DNA of 64,000 nt, taken from Fratercula arctica (lineage: Eukaryota; Chordata; Aves; Charadriiformes; Alcidae). This document shows, in pieces, positions 26,633 to 39,228 of this stretch. The stretch spans positions 60,840,563 through 60,904,562 of the forward strand of contig CANTUZ010000002.1 in the NCBI GenBank assembly GCA_947846985.1, given 5' to 3'. Position 1 is the stretch's first letter. Every line of letters begins with the position of its first letter. Below the pieces are notes generated by a model. It was not told the origin of the DNA, did no database searches, and saw only the letters and a program-made list of their open reading frames with translations. A program made the translations under genes and the position numbers.

Positions 26633-28627
26633 TAGCTTATCTTCTTCACATTCAACCATTTTTTCTCATTAATGCTATTTGCATATTGTACTTGTGAATT
26701 TATGAGAACTGCAAGAATCCCCTTCTTTTCCAATAAGTTTAAAAATATTCTTTCTCAACCTATAGCCATGATTTCATATCTGCCTCTTACTACTCATTTT
26801 TTTCAAATATCTGTGGTCTGTTTTTGTCACCAGAATTAGTCTTTTTTCTGCCCTTTTTTCTGATTTCTGTTTAAAGCTTTGTCTTTGTTAATTGTGATGC
26901 ATTTGAACAATTCTCTTCCACTGCAAATTCTGTTATTGTCTTTAGTACTTTTATCTGTATGGTACTAAAGATGAACACTTTTAAAAGTGAACACTCCACT
27001 CCTCCATGGAGGAGACTGGACTACAGGTCATAGTAAGTGATCATCAAATTAAACTGACAATTCCACAACGGGAACAAAAAAATAGTACATGGGCTGCATT
27101 TTGAGATCCTCAACAATTTGCAAGAGAATGTGGAAGTGCAAAGTAAGATAATGATCCATTTCTGTGGGGGACCAAGACCCCAGGAGGGAGAAGAAGCTTC
27201 AGTAGGTCCTCCCTCCATATGCGGTTTCCTCTCTATTTGCCTCCAGAATTTATGAACTTGGCAGGTCTCGCCTTGAAAGATACTTTGCCAACAGGTGTCT
27301 TGGGATGTGCATGCAGAGCAACCTGTCACAGTGTAAGAGGTGATTCTCTCTGGGGATTTGTGCACCCTTCTATTGGATAAAGTTCCCCCTTGTAAAAGTT
27401 GAGATTTCTACAATCAATCTGGGGCACGACACAGTTGAAAAAAGAGAGAGATTTTCTGATTTTTCTTTTGTAAACTTCAGAGAACTTTAGGACAGGTGGG
27501 ACACATAAGCCATGAGTCCCCTTCCATTGCCAAGTTCTGATGAACTGGATGAAGACACTGAATTTTGTGGTAGCTGTTGCCTCAAAGAACAGGCTTTGAG
27601 ACCTATGTCTCTGTCAGAAGAGCACAAGAGACGGGGAGATTTAAATCAGATAGAGTGCTTTGATGTTTCTGCAAATACCGGGCATGTTCCCTCTTTCTCC
27701 CAGGGGCACATAAGAAAGTTGGAAGTTGGGACACTGTTAGGGGACTCTTGGAGGGAGAGAGCTGGGTGTGATAAAAAGTCTTTGGATATATGGATCAGAT
27801 ACCACTGGAGAATCTGGTGAACCTTTCTGGAGTCCAAGGGAAAATACCAAATGTGGGGGCAGAGCAGGAGGAGAGCAGGTTATCTGCTGGGAGATGTGAG
27901 GGTGCTACAGGACTAGTGTTGTAGACACATTGAAGGGACAAGGGCGTGAGTTTACATCAGGTCTGCTTGCAGTTCTGGATTTTTCTTCACTAACTCTCTG
28001 TACTCAGGTTAATTCAAAAAGAGTACCTGATGGACTCTACCTGAGCTGGATCAGGGATGAGCGGAAAAAGAAACCTCAGAAGCTCTGTGAATGCATTTGG
28101 ATATTTAAAAATCTTTCATCATTAGTGTTGTCCCTGTCATTGCTAATGACGTACTGTGTTTTAAAGAGCTGTAAGTCTGCCTGTTTCTTCTGTTTTCATG
28201 CTGTTTACAGATGGGAATTTGAACTGCTGTCTGCTTTGATATCTCCATGTTGCCATATTTCTCTCTGTGATTTCATCATAGATATGAACATATGCAACTT
28301 TAAAAAATTGAAGAGATGGGATTTCATGAAACTCCTGATTTCTTTACTAGGTAAATGGCTAGCTTTCCCAGCCTTTAAATGCTCTCTGCACAGTCCTTGC
28401 ACTTTAATGAACTGACCACTTGAACGCAGATGTTTTGACTTTTTACTTCTAAAGCAATGATATAATTAATGTTCATTAGCAAACGGGGATACTGAGATGC
28501 TTCTTTCTCTGTGGGACAGTCTCTATTTGGAAACAATTCGTTGCAGCAGGATGTTAATTCTTCCCCTCTCTCCTCCACCTCTTACTTGTTCAGCAGTACA
28601 ATAACACTTATAAAAGAAAAATACATT
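26633..28627. other. Intergenic, no gene identified
   Basis: The stretch contains two neighbouring perfect palindromes (26976-26989 and 26999-27014). Three open frames are somewhat longer than their surroundings: minus 27021-27365 (114 codons), plus 27512-27820 (102 codons) and plus 27930-28415 (161 codons). None shows a domain, codon pattern or splice context I can recognise. The 161-codon frame is Cys/Leu-rich, with no signal peptide. I treat them as chance frames or remnants of an unidentified repeat. Confidence 0.4.
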
Positions 28628-28885
28628 AGAATAGAACACAGCATCATAGAATAGGACAGAATTTTCCCCTGGGGCAGATTGGCACTGGTACCAAGGTTTT
28701 TTTTGCCTTCCTCTGCAGCATTGAGCATGACTACTTGCCAGGGCTCCTCTACTCCACTTTGGCTAGGTTACTGCCTGCTGCTCTTGCACCACGAAGATGG
28801 CCTCTCATGCCGTGCAGCTGGGGGGAGGAAGGTTTTTTTTCCCCCACAGGCTAGGAGGTGTCCCCGGGGTTTTTTTGCCTCCTTC
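28628..28885. repeat. Unidentified segment with a duplicated T-run block
   Basis: A block of GG, seven or eight T, GCC, a pyrimidine run and CTGCA occurs at 28695-28718 and again at 28868-28891, 173 bp apart. A related G-T8-C5 stretch lies at about 28832-28845. The second copy abuts the CR1 piece that starts at 28886. The segment looks like part of a repeat, perhaps from a CR1 3' region on the minus strand, but I could not assign it. Confidence 0.4.
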
Positions 28886-29021
28886 TGCATAAGAAGGACA
28901 CGGACCAATCGGAGCAAATTCAGAGGAGGAATACGAAGATGATTAGAGGGCTGGAGAACCTCTCCTATCAAGGCAGGCTGAGAGAATTGGGTTTGTTCAG
29001 CCTGGAGAAGAGAAGGCTCTG
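28886..29021 (+). mobile_element. CR1 LINE internal fragment, plus strand
   Basis: 136 bp of the ORF2 C-terminal region: AAGAAGGACACGGACCAAT, the 'cgaagatgattagagggctg' block, and CCTGGAGAAGAGAAGGCTC. Both ends are truncated, with no 3' tail. It is adjacent to a second CR1 piece in the opposite orientation that covers the same part of the element. Confidence 0.9.
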
Positions 29022-29032
29022 AGGAGTCTTTT

Positions 29033-30205
29033 TTCTTTTCAGTAAAGAAATGTGTCCTCGTGTCAAGTCTGAACCTCCCCTCACGGATGCAGCTGTGAGC
29101 CATTCTCACGGGTCCTGGCACTGGATCCTAGGGAGAAGAGATCAGCACCTTCATCTCCCCTTCCCCTCCTCAGGAAGCTGTAGGAGGCAGTGAGGTTGCC
29201 CCTCAGCCTCCTTCTCTCCAAACTAGACAAACACCTAGTCCTCAGTTTCTCCTCAGAGGACATGTCTTCCAGCCCCTTCACCAGGTTTTTTGCCCATCTC
29301 AGGATGCTACCAAGTACTTTAACATCCTTTCTAAATGGTGGGGCCCAGAACCACACACAAGACTGAAAGTGAGGCTGCAGCACCACTAAATCAAGCGGGA
29401 CAATCACTGCTTTGGACCGGCTGGTTATGCTGTGTTTGATGCACCCCAGGATGTGGTTTGCCCTCTTGGCTGCCAGGGCACACTGCTGACTCCTGTTGAG
29501 CCTCCTGTTGAGCCTCCTGTCAACCAGCACCCCCAGGCCCCTTTTGCAGGGCTGCTCTCCAGCCACTCCTCTCCCAAGTCAGACTTGTGTCCGGCGTTAC
29601 TCTGTCCCAGGTGCAGAATCCACCGTTTGTTCTTGTTCAATTTCATGCCATTGATGATTGCCCAATGCTCCAATCTATCCAGATCCCTCTGCAAGGCCTC
29701 TTGTCCCTTGAGAGAGCCAACAGCACCTCCCAGTTTAGTATCGTCAGCAAACTTGCTAAGGGTGCATTCAACTCCTGATCACAGATCATTGATAAAAAGA
29801 TTGAGCAGAACTGGCCCTAGAACTGAGCCCTGTGGAACAGCGCTGGTGACCGGTTGCCAGCCAGATGTAGCCCCATTCACTGCAACTCTTTGAGCCCTGC
29901 TGTTCGGCCAGTTCTTCACCCAGCACACCATCTACCTGCTCATCTCACAGCTGGACTACTTGTCTAGAAGGATGCTGTTAGGGACAGTAGCAAAAGCCTT
30001 ACTAAAACTCATAAAAACTACACCCACCAACTTCCCTTAACCCAAGATGGGTGACCTTATCATACAAGGATATCAAATTAGACAGGACTTTCTCTTTGTG
30101 AACCCATGTTGACTGTGCCTGATGTTTGCATTTTTCGTTAAAAGTTTTTCCATAGCACCCAGCATGATCTTCTCCATCATTCTTCCAAGTCCTGAGGTTT
30201 GTTGT
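29033..30205 (-). mobile_element. CR1 LINE, 5'- and 3'-truncated, minus strand
   Basis: About 1.17 kb of CR1 reads from the reverse transcriptase region (around 30200) to just past the ORF2 end (around 29033) on the minus strand. Decayed ORF2 can be followed at 29694-29425 (LDRLEHWAIINGMKLNKNK, after the palm domain) and 29566-29081 (HILGCIKHS, then LSSLERRRLRGNLTASYSFL). A 14-bp unit is duplicated at about 29494-29521, giving RRLNRRLNR. The terminal CR1 tail is missing, because the element ends at the junction with the plus-strand fragment at 29021. Frameshifts rule out function. Confidence 0.92.
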
Positions 30206-33200
30206 CTAAGGTACAACTATGTTGATGCTGCTTAATTTTATCCAAGGAGTTTTTACAAAATAATCCTAGAGATAATCTCAAAATAAGATGTGGAGACTTT
30301 ATGTGAAGTAGTATCACAAGATTACAAGTGGAGCACCATTGCCCATCCAGAACAAAGACAAATCATGTCTCTTTGGATGGAACAGGGGCAAATCTCCACC
30401 TAGTTCCCAACTTTAGGTATTTTAAATTCCAGAACTGAGAATGTTTGTTCACACTTCTAAAGGCACATGTATGCTCTAGGGATTCATAATGAAAAGAAGA
30501 TGGTGATTTTTTTTTTTTTTCCCCCTTCTCAATCCTTTCTAGCTTAAATGCTTTCAATCAGAAATGGTCTCTTTCTGCTAAGGCCTCTGCTGTGTACTGT
30601 TCCAAATCACGCCCTGAGCCACTGCCTTTTCTTTTTCCATCGTGTTCTTCATTGAGTTTAAGGTTTCTCTTGGGCCTGAGATCTAAGACTCAGAATTGGG
30701 TTAACAGGTTAGAGCTTGCTCTTTGTAGGAGTTTTTACAAACTGAAAGGCAGCCTTGGTTATGCTTCTCATTATTGTCACCTTTATTTTGAGTATCAGCT
30801 AACCTGCTCCTAATGAAGCAGAACTATAAGCTTCATTGATGCTTAGTAAAAGATGTATTCCTTTTTTTTCTGCAGTGGTTTGATATTTTCTTATGACGTA
30901 TATAGAGGCAGCTGTTCAGACACAATGTGTGTATTGAAGCAATTTTATGTTCCAACTGAGCATTTTTCATACTGGAGCACTGCTTTTTGGGCTTACCTTG
31001 TGAAATTGTTTCTCACAATATTTCTACCTGAAGGGAGGAGCACAAGGAAGAGAAGTCTCAGAGGAGCACGCTTCTGCAAGTCACAGCTCAGCTTGTCACA
31101 CTCAGCAGATTCAAAACAAGAGTTTATCCTTCCTGTATTCTCAGGCTGAAACTTCAGAACTTCCAGGGCATGTATATTGAAGCAAATTGATGTGGCCCCA
31201 TCACTTCGTCATGAAGTTCTTTAAGTACTGATGTTCAGTGCATCTGACTGAGCTTTTGAAGGGGTATGTAGCGGCTGCAGTGAGGCTTGGCCAGTTCCTC
31301 TGTTGGGATGTCGTGCTCCAGGTTAACGTAAGATTGGGTGTGTGATGCCTTATTCCTGGATATCAACACAGAATGAGCTCAAAACCTAGCTGCTCAACAC
31401 ATGGGAAAACAAGAAAATAACTTTTAGTATTTTCTTACATAATTTTTGGTCTAAATCTTTTCTTTCTCACATTGTTTTAAATAACAAAATACTAAGCTTC
31501 TTTTTAAAAAAATACATTTGCACAGTAGAGGGAGCTGAAATTTTAAAATATATAGTCAGTGTGTTGTTTCCTGTAAAGATTAGAAATGTGGGTGGAATAA
31601 TACAAGAGGTTTTACCATTGCAGTTCTGGAAGGGGGTGGACATTTATCCCAAGCTATTAAGTGAAATGAGTCAGAGGATTTTGAGTCAGTGGTCTTAATG
31701 GTCTTGCCTGGGAGCACCACCATGCAGAATGTAAGACAGCAGAGTAGAGGCAACATGCTGCTCAGCCGTATGTTTTGCAGCTGATTTTCTTAAACTACAG
31801 CTTACCTTGATGCTGTTTATGTTCAGAAATACTCATTTAATGGAACAATTTAAATGAGAGAGAGATATATATGTATCAGAGAAATTTTTCATTTAACTTT
31901 TTATGCCTTGAGAATTAAATAATCTTTCCAGATTCTTTAAGTGTTGCAATTTTTTTCTTTGTCTGTGTATTTTAGTTGCTGTCACACTGGTTTTAGTGAG
32001 GCCTGAGATTCAGTACATCGGAGCTGCTAGTATAAAGGCACGTGTACTTGCCCCTGAACCCTTTTCTGTGAAAATGGTCCAGGTTAACCTCTCATTCTCC
32101 CACCTCCATAGGATTAAACTATTTATGTTAAGTGCATTTCGCTAAAACAGGGCAAAGGAGAGGCTGTATGTTTAGCTGACCTGATAGATCTGGAAGAAAA
32201 TATAAACCAGTCTTATCTCTTGCCTTCCCAGAGCTTTGCCTGGGTTAGAAAAATGACCTGCCTGGCAGCAGCCCTACCCCATCCTGCCATTTCGGAGGCA
32301 TCTCTGAACATGTGCAGAGGAGCATGGGGTGGCTTCTCTGCTCTGCTGAGGGCAGAACTCTTTTGAGCAATTTGGCTGGGGCCTAGCTGCTTCCCTAATT
32401 GCAGAGGGGGGCCAGCTTAACCTGCCACCTTTTGGGGCATGTCTGCTGCATGGCCTTACCTGGGTGGGAGCAGCAGAGTAGAGCCGAGAGCAAAGATGAG
32501 GAGACTTCATCGCGCAGCTTGGGCACATCATGATACCACATCTGTCTGAAGCCACGGTGACCTCCATGAATGTGAGTCCTTGTGGCTCTTACAGTCAGGG
32601 GAGCCTCATTTTCCTTCATATCATTTATTTTTTGGGGAATTATAGAGTAATAATAGAGGGGTAATGTAAACATACAAAGGTGTCAGCAAGAGGCAGAGGA
32701 GGAGAGGGCTTTGAAGGATCTTGTAAATGAAGACAAGAAGTTTGAAGAAACAAATTCAAGCACTAGGATTTCCTTAATGTAATGAGCTGGTGGGAGTGTG
32801 TGAATTGATGGCAAAAGTGGTTACTGTGAATTGAATTAATAAGGGATGTGACAGACAGAACAAGAGCTCCAGCTACATGGAGACAGTCACACCTCAGGCA
32901 GTGGGAAAGAAAGGCATGAAAAAGATCAACACTTTGATTTGTGAGCTTAAAGATGAGCTTAAATTTGTGAGCAGCATTTTGGAAAGAGAAATTACCACTT
33001 TTACATCAGATCTGTGCTGTCTTTACATGTATTATTAAAAGAGGTGGCTTTATAATCTATTATTTAATCATTGTAAATCATTCATTCTTCTGCTGTTTCT
33101 TTGCAGGCGACTGCAAGAGTGACATTTTAGGCTGTTACCATAGGGTGTCTCTCACTGGTAGAGTTTGGCATCCTATCCATTATGACCCATATCATCTCCG

Positions 33201-36200
33201 GATGGATAATTACTTTCTCTTATTTGGTCGAGATAATTCACTTCAAAGGATTTCTTTGATTAAGGAAATCCATTAATATGATCTCTAGATAATATTAATG
33301 CTTCTTTGCTTGGGTCTTCTCAGTTACTGTTTGGACAGCACATTTTTCTATAATCCATGAAGGAAGATCAGCGTCTTTTGAAGTTTACTTTAATGGAAGC
33401 CTTTCTATTAAGTAGTTAATATTTGCTAGCTTCCAAAATGAATTAACTGACTAACGTAAATCTATGTGATATTATTGCAGGAAACATCTGTGCCCATCTC
33501 TTACACAGATCCATTTCATGTAAATCTATGGAAGTGTTCACCTGAGGAACAGTCTCATTCTTGGGCTTTCTGAGCCCATTCCACAAACTATCACAATGCT
33601 ACCCACAATGTTGATTTCATACTAAGCAAAACAGACAAATGAAATAAATGTTGTTCAGGAAATTGTGATCTTTTTAATCTTTTTATTAATTTCTTCCAGG
33701 AAAGGAAGAAATGTTACAAGAAATCTGTTAAAGGAAATGTATTCCTTTAAGAGATGGAATTGTTGTCTCAACCCATGAAAACAGCTTTCCTCACAAGTCC
33801 AATCATAGACATGTATTTTATTCAGAATTAGAATAGCAACGTTCTGAAGAGTAGACAAAAAATAAACAGAGATTGTTCTGGTAGAGGAACAGTTGGGACA
33901 CATACAGCAGACAGAGCAAGTTAAAATTAAAAGTTGCCAAATTTATGGTGTGCACAGGTATGTGTTTTTGGTTAAATAATTATGCTTTTTCTTTCACCCC
34001 AACATGTGCTTTAAGCACTTTTGGGGAAGTATAATTATATTTTTGTTTTGGGTTATTCTGTTTTGGGTTGACTTTGAAATTCCCATTTATTTGAACCTTT
34101 GATGGATGATTGAGGCAAATTACATGCAACACCAGTGAAAAAAAACCACCTTGTGTGTGTTCAACACTGCTTGACTTCACTATGAACTTTAAATCTTGGT
34201 TTGGCTTTTTGGCTGGGGGAGATTTCGTATTATCTGATACCTCTTGCTTCCCCTGGTGCAGCGCTGTACTTTTTACACTGGGCTTTGCTTCAAGTATTCC
34301 TGCTAACCTTGACAACCACAAGCAGTAAATTCCACCTGAAATCATTGAGCTGCAACTAATTAATCAACTGATATAGTAGATGGAGGCAGTGAGTGTACAT
34401 GCATGCCAGTGGAACACCACCTGCTGTGCCTGTCATCCACTTACTCACATCCTTCCTCTGATTTAGAAATCTCAGGAGACAACGGTAAAGATAGCTCGCC
34501 TTTGGAATATTTTACATCTGTATCTACTAACAAAATAGCTGCCTATCTCAGTTAATCTAAGCTATTTAAAGTATCTGTGCTCATTTGTGTTAGTTGTTCA
34601 CTTCCTTTCCATGGAACAGTTTAACGTCCAGTACATTGAACTTGTTATGGAGACTATTGCTATCTCATTTTGTTGTTTCTGATCTTTTCTAAGTTGAAAA
34701 CAAAAAGGGGTGATGGTAAGAAGAGGTCCTGTGTAAGATTTCACTGATAGTTCCGTGAGATGCAGTAACATTGTACTACTAGAATTAAAAACAGTGAGAG
34801 ATTTTTACAGCAAATCAATTAAATATGAAAGGCTAGATATTCTGTTAGAGGTAATTACGAAGAATAAAACCTTCATAAACAGTGAACATTTGAAAAGATA
34901 ATCTTCTTTCCTTTCTTCTGTATTTTATACTTTTATTTGAGGATAGATTATTTCATGTTAACTAATCCATAAACACACACTTTACTTTTCTTAATAATAC
35001 CTGTAATTTCCTTAAAATGTAGGTTAATTCTCAGTAAATCAGAGATTCAGCACAGCCGTTTTGGCAGCATTCACTGCTGTTTGATGTAGAGTGATGATAG
35101 CAAATACTACCAAGACAACTCTTCAACTCACTGTTCCCACCCCGTCCTGTTCTTATTTTTGTGCTGCTCCAGGTGTTTGAGACACGTCATTTTCTCAAAT
35201 GAGAGTTACGGTCAGTTGGCACACTGAGCTACTCTCTGTCATTTGGGGTCAGCAGAACCCGAGCAGATGCTGTCTTTTCTGTAAGTGCAATAAACTCACT
35301 TAAACCTTTAATTGATGCACTCATAAATGCAAACAGTAGTTTCATTGCTTTGTGAGGGAAATAATTGGTCTCCTTCACTGAAGTCATTTGGAGGGAATCC
35401 CAAAGCTTATGTAAGTATGTGCTCAAAGGGTGAAAAAACCCTGGCGAATGGATACATTTGAGAACCCTGGAAAGATCTATGACGGTGGTGGAAAACACAA
35501 GCAAAGATGTCTCTGACACATGACCTTTCTGTCCTCCCTTCTCCTTTTTCAATGGCAGTGATGATCAGTGATATGCTTTAGGCACGCTGCCAACGAATTT
35601 TCTCTGAATTTCCCATTAAGAAGGAAAAGTATTTGCTGTGCCTAGCTTCTCAATCAGGGGAAAGGGAGGCAGTACTTGTAAAGCGAATGTATGACACTGG
35701 GGAAGCTCTCTGGGTCTTGTCCTCGAGTGATGGAAGCTGGAGTTCTGCACCGTTGCACTGCAAGGGAAACTGGACAAGTGAAACACCATGGGGCAGTCTT
35801 TGTGCCCGGGTTCACGTTTTATGCAATTTGTAGCAAATGCTGTGAGATGTGTCAGTGGAAAGAGGTGCAAGTGATTGGTGCATGAACTGGGGCTGCCTTG
35901 GGGCTGTAAAGATGACAAGATTAAAATAGGATGATTTATTATGATAGAAATCTAATGGTGTGAATATAATATCAAGTTGAACTCAGCCTTAATGAAACCA
36001 CGTTTTGGGTTTGGTTTTTTTGTTTGTTTGTTTAAATTTTCTGTTTTACTTTAGGAGAACTAGAGTAGGACTTAGGACTGGAGAAAATTAGAAATGCCAT
36101 GTATTGCACTCATTTTGCACCTCCATATAACCTTTTATTTACTATGGCAATATTTTCCATTTTATATAGTGCTGCATTTTTCCATGAAATGAAAATTTAT

Positions 36201-39103
36201 GGAATTTACCACCTAAGAAGCGTCCTAGGATCTATCTTGCTCAGTCCTAAAGACAGGCTTTCATGCACCTAAAAAGGACAATTAGTCTGTTTTCATGCTA
36301 AGGAGATGCTGGCTGGTTTATAATTGCACTGATCAAAGTCCACGTGTGGGGTCAGAAATCCTGGGTTCAGACTGAACTCCAATAGGCTTTGCTGCTTTCT
36401 GTTGCAGGTAGGTTTACGGTGGTGCTGTGTGCTGCTTCACCAATCTCTGCAGAGTCAGCTGAATATCAAGGGTTATAAAATGATCCTTGAATATTCCCTC
36501 AGATGGCTGCAAGAGTATTGATGACTCAATCCTGTAAGATTTCAGACTTCAGCTCTGTAAGATTTCATATCAAGAGAAATCGTAACAGCATTGTTATTTC
36601 TAAAAAGAAAAACACATGTGTGTTTCCGGCTCTTTTCTTGTACCTTTCTGACTGATTTTCCAAGCTGAGTTATTTCTCAGAGACACAACCATGTATGGAG
36701 ACAGTCTACATATTCCCTTGCTGGCATTTCCCAAGCTGCTTAGACAGCCTGTCATGAAAAAATAAATGCATTTTCTGAGTAAAAATTCAGGGCCTCTAGA
36801 ACGTAACTGACAGTGAAGTGTTTAAAAACCCATAAATTAATTTTGCCTTTATTTAGTCTAGAAGGAGTAGAGCGTTGTGCACATTTTGCTAATGTTTACA
36901 TTAAGAATGAGGGCGTGATTTGTTTCCCATGCCCGGGCCAAATTACGAAGGCTTTCTGTTATGCTAAAGCTTCTGCCTGATGTGCAAAAAGAACAGCCGT
37001 GCGCAATGGGAAGAGATTACGACGTGTATGACATGCAGTCACCAGCAGCCTTGGGATGCTCCTTTTGATGAGAGAAAAGCAGCTGGGAATCAGTGAGAGA
37101 CCCCATCTCTTGCAGATTTGGGCTCACATCCCTTGTCAAGTTCTCTATCCTAGAAACTAGTATGGAAACAAAGTAATTGAATGTTCTGGTTCCTTCAAAG
37201 AAAAGCCACATGTTGTGCCAATGGAAAGGCTGTCACGTCATAGCTGGGTACGCAAAATAAAATGGTCATAGAGGTGCTGAATGCTCACAGCTCGGCACCT
37301 CTGAAATCGAGTGCAGTTTGAAAATGTATATGCAGTGCTTAGATGCTTTGCTCTGTTCATGGGAACCCTGCTGAGATCACAGAGCACATTCACATATGGC
37401 TTAAAAAATGCAGTTTTAGAAGGCTGGCAAAACATTTGTGCCCTCTCCTAATCCGCGTCTGCTCTTACGTAAAATAATGAAGATCTTTACATACAAAAAT
37501 ATCCCTCCCCCCCCGCCTTTGTTTCAGTTTATACAGGCATAAAGAGTTTCAGGTCATCAAATTTGACTGACTTAAAATCAATTTGGCTTTTATGTGCAGT
37601 CAATATACCACTATGTGGCCTTTGAGTAACAGGAAGAAGCCATTTTTTTAACAATGTATTTTTTAGCATGTTTGTACGTTTCCTATATTGATGATAAAAA
37701 GACAGGAGAAAAGATTTGTGTGGAATTACACAAGCAGAATATAAAGGAGGAAATTATTTTAATGACCCACAGATGCCTTTTAGTTTTTTAAATTTCTGGA
37801 GCAGGAAAGGCATGCTCCTAGGAGCACACTGAATGGGAAAGATGACCTACTTTAGTTTAAAACCACAGATGAGCTGAACCTACTTTTTCAAACCTCACCC
37901 CAGCAAGAAATCTCATTAAAATGTGGTCTTCATGTATCTTTTATACAAAATTGCTGTGCTAGGAAGAGGAGAAGAAAACTTTCCATCCAACACTGGGCAA
38001 GGTCTCTCCATGCAGGTGACTGGTCGCTCAGTCCGGGCCAATACTTGAGGTGACAAGGAAAGGCAATGTTGCTTTCCAAAGAGTAATGTCTTCGGCTTTT
38101 TAATTTTTTTTTTTTTTTTTTAAATTTTTTAGTATCTGGTGGATCAATTTAACCTCTGGAGCAGGAGAGTTTATTAACTTATCTTGCACCACCCTAAACA
38201 GTTTAGCACTCATCATAATAATACCTGGCCTGGACTCCTTCCATCTCTTCCCATCTCAGACTCCTTGGGAACTTTCCACACTGAAACAACTACCTACCTG
38301 TCTATTGCTATTATTCTTTTTTTTTTCAGTCAGTGGCTTATTAGCAGATTTAAATATTCTGAAACAATGCCTGAAGTAATGAGATTGCAGCACTGTTTGC
38401 AGGGTACCTGAAAAGGGGTTAGTGTGATCTCTGGAGGTTGTGTGTTTGGAAATTAGAACAGATTATGGTTTTGAGGTTATTGTTACTCCATGTTGTCGGG
38501 GACGGAATTCAGAGCTTTGCACAGCAAAGGGCATTTACAGCATTTTTTATTTGAAGATGAATTTAATTTCTGCTGCTGGTGTAGAGACATGCTGCTACTA
38601 AGGCAGATTTGCAGAATAAAAAGGTTCGCAGAATAAAAAGCCTTTCTAAAGTAAATTTGTTGGCATTACTGCAACCTGGAGGGGGAGAGGCAGTCTTAAT
38701 GAAAACCTTCAAACAGCCAAAGTTTGAACCATCCAGCTGATGGTTCTAACACTGTGACAGTTTTGTTCAGATGCATCTGTGAATCAGACTTACTCATTTT
38801 AGATTACATTGCTGAAGATACCACCTGGCATAGCTGGCTTGTGATTCAATGCAACACTCTAAATTAGTGCATTTACCTATAAATTTTAGCTTTGTTCTAC
38901 CTCAAAGATACTCTTTGGACCTTCTTACTACCTACTGCAAGCATAAAATGCTGAGTTGCTTGCTGAATCTTGATAGCTGGAACCTGTAACACTCGCTTGT
39001 AACATTTGTCAGTTTCTCACCTGAAACAGGTTAAGAAAAAAAATACAAAAAATGTTGCCTGTATACTGTATATTGTATAATATACTGCATATTGTCTAAT
39101 GTA
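30206..39103. other. Intergenic, no gene seen
   Basis: About 8.9 kb of AT-rich unique DNA upstream of RAMP3. Small items are a T14 run near 30507-30520, a weak minus-strand CTCF-like motif at 34415-34427, an 18-base T-run at 38104-38121, and a 13-bp direct repeat with 17-bp period at 38611-38640. No exon or RNA gene is supported. Enhancers may be present but cannot be recognised here. Confidence 0.6.
38104..38121. repeat. Poly-T tract
   Basis: An uninterrupted 18-base T-run, followed by AAA and a further T6. Confidence 0.85.
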
Positions 39104-39228
39104 TAATCATAGAATCATCTAGGTTGGAAGGGACCTTTAAGGTCATTGAGTTCAACCATCAGCCTAACACGGTCAAAACCACCACTAAACCATGTCCCCA
39201 AGCACCACGTTTACCCAGCTTTTAGTAT
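39104..39228 (-). mobile_element. Short CR1 LINE 3' tail, minus strand
   Basis: It begins with AATCATAGAATCATCTAGG, then GTTGGAAGGGACCTTTAAGG, and continues through 'aaccaccactaaaccatgtc' to 'aagcaccacg' on the + strand. It is therefore a 5'-truncated CR1 on the minus strand, about 125 bp. It lies about 1.1 kb upstream of the CpG island and is preceded by a TA-rich stretch (39060-39105). Confidence 0.93.

Noticed and set aside
29432..29893. A 153-codon open frame on the plus strand.
   Set aside because: It is the antisense of CR1 ORF2 on the minus strand.
34415..34427. A third CTCF-like core on the minus strand.
   Set aside because: It mismatches the core at key positions and is no better than expected by chance.
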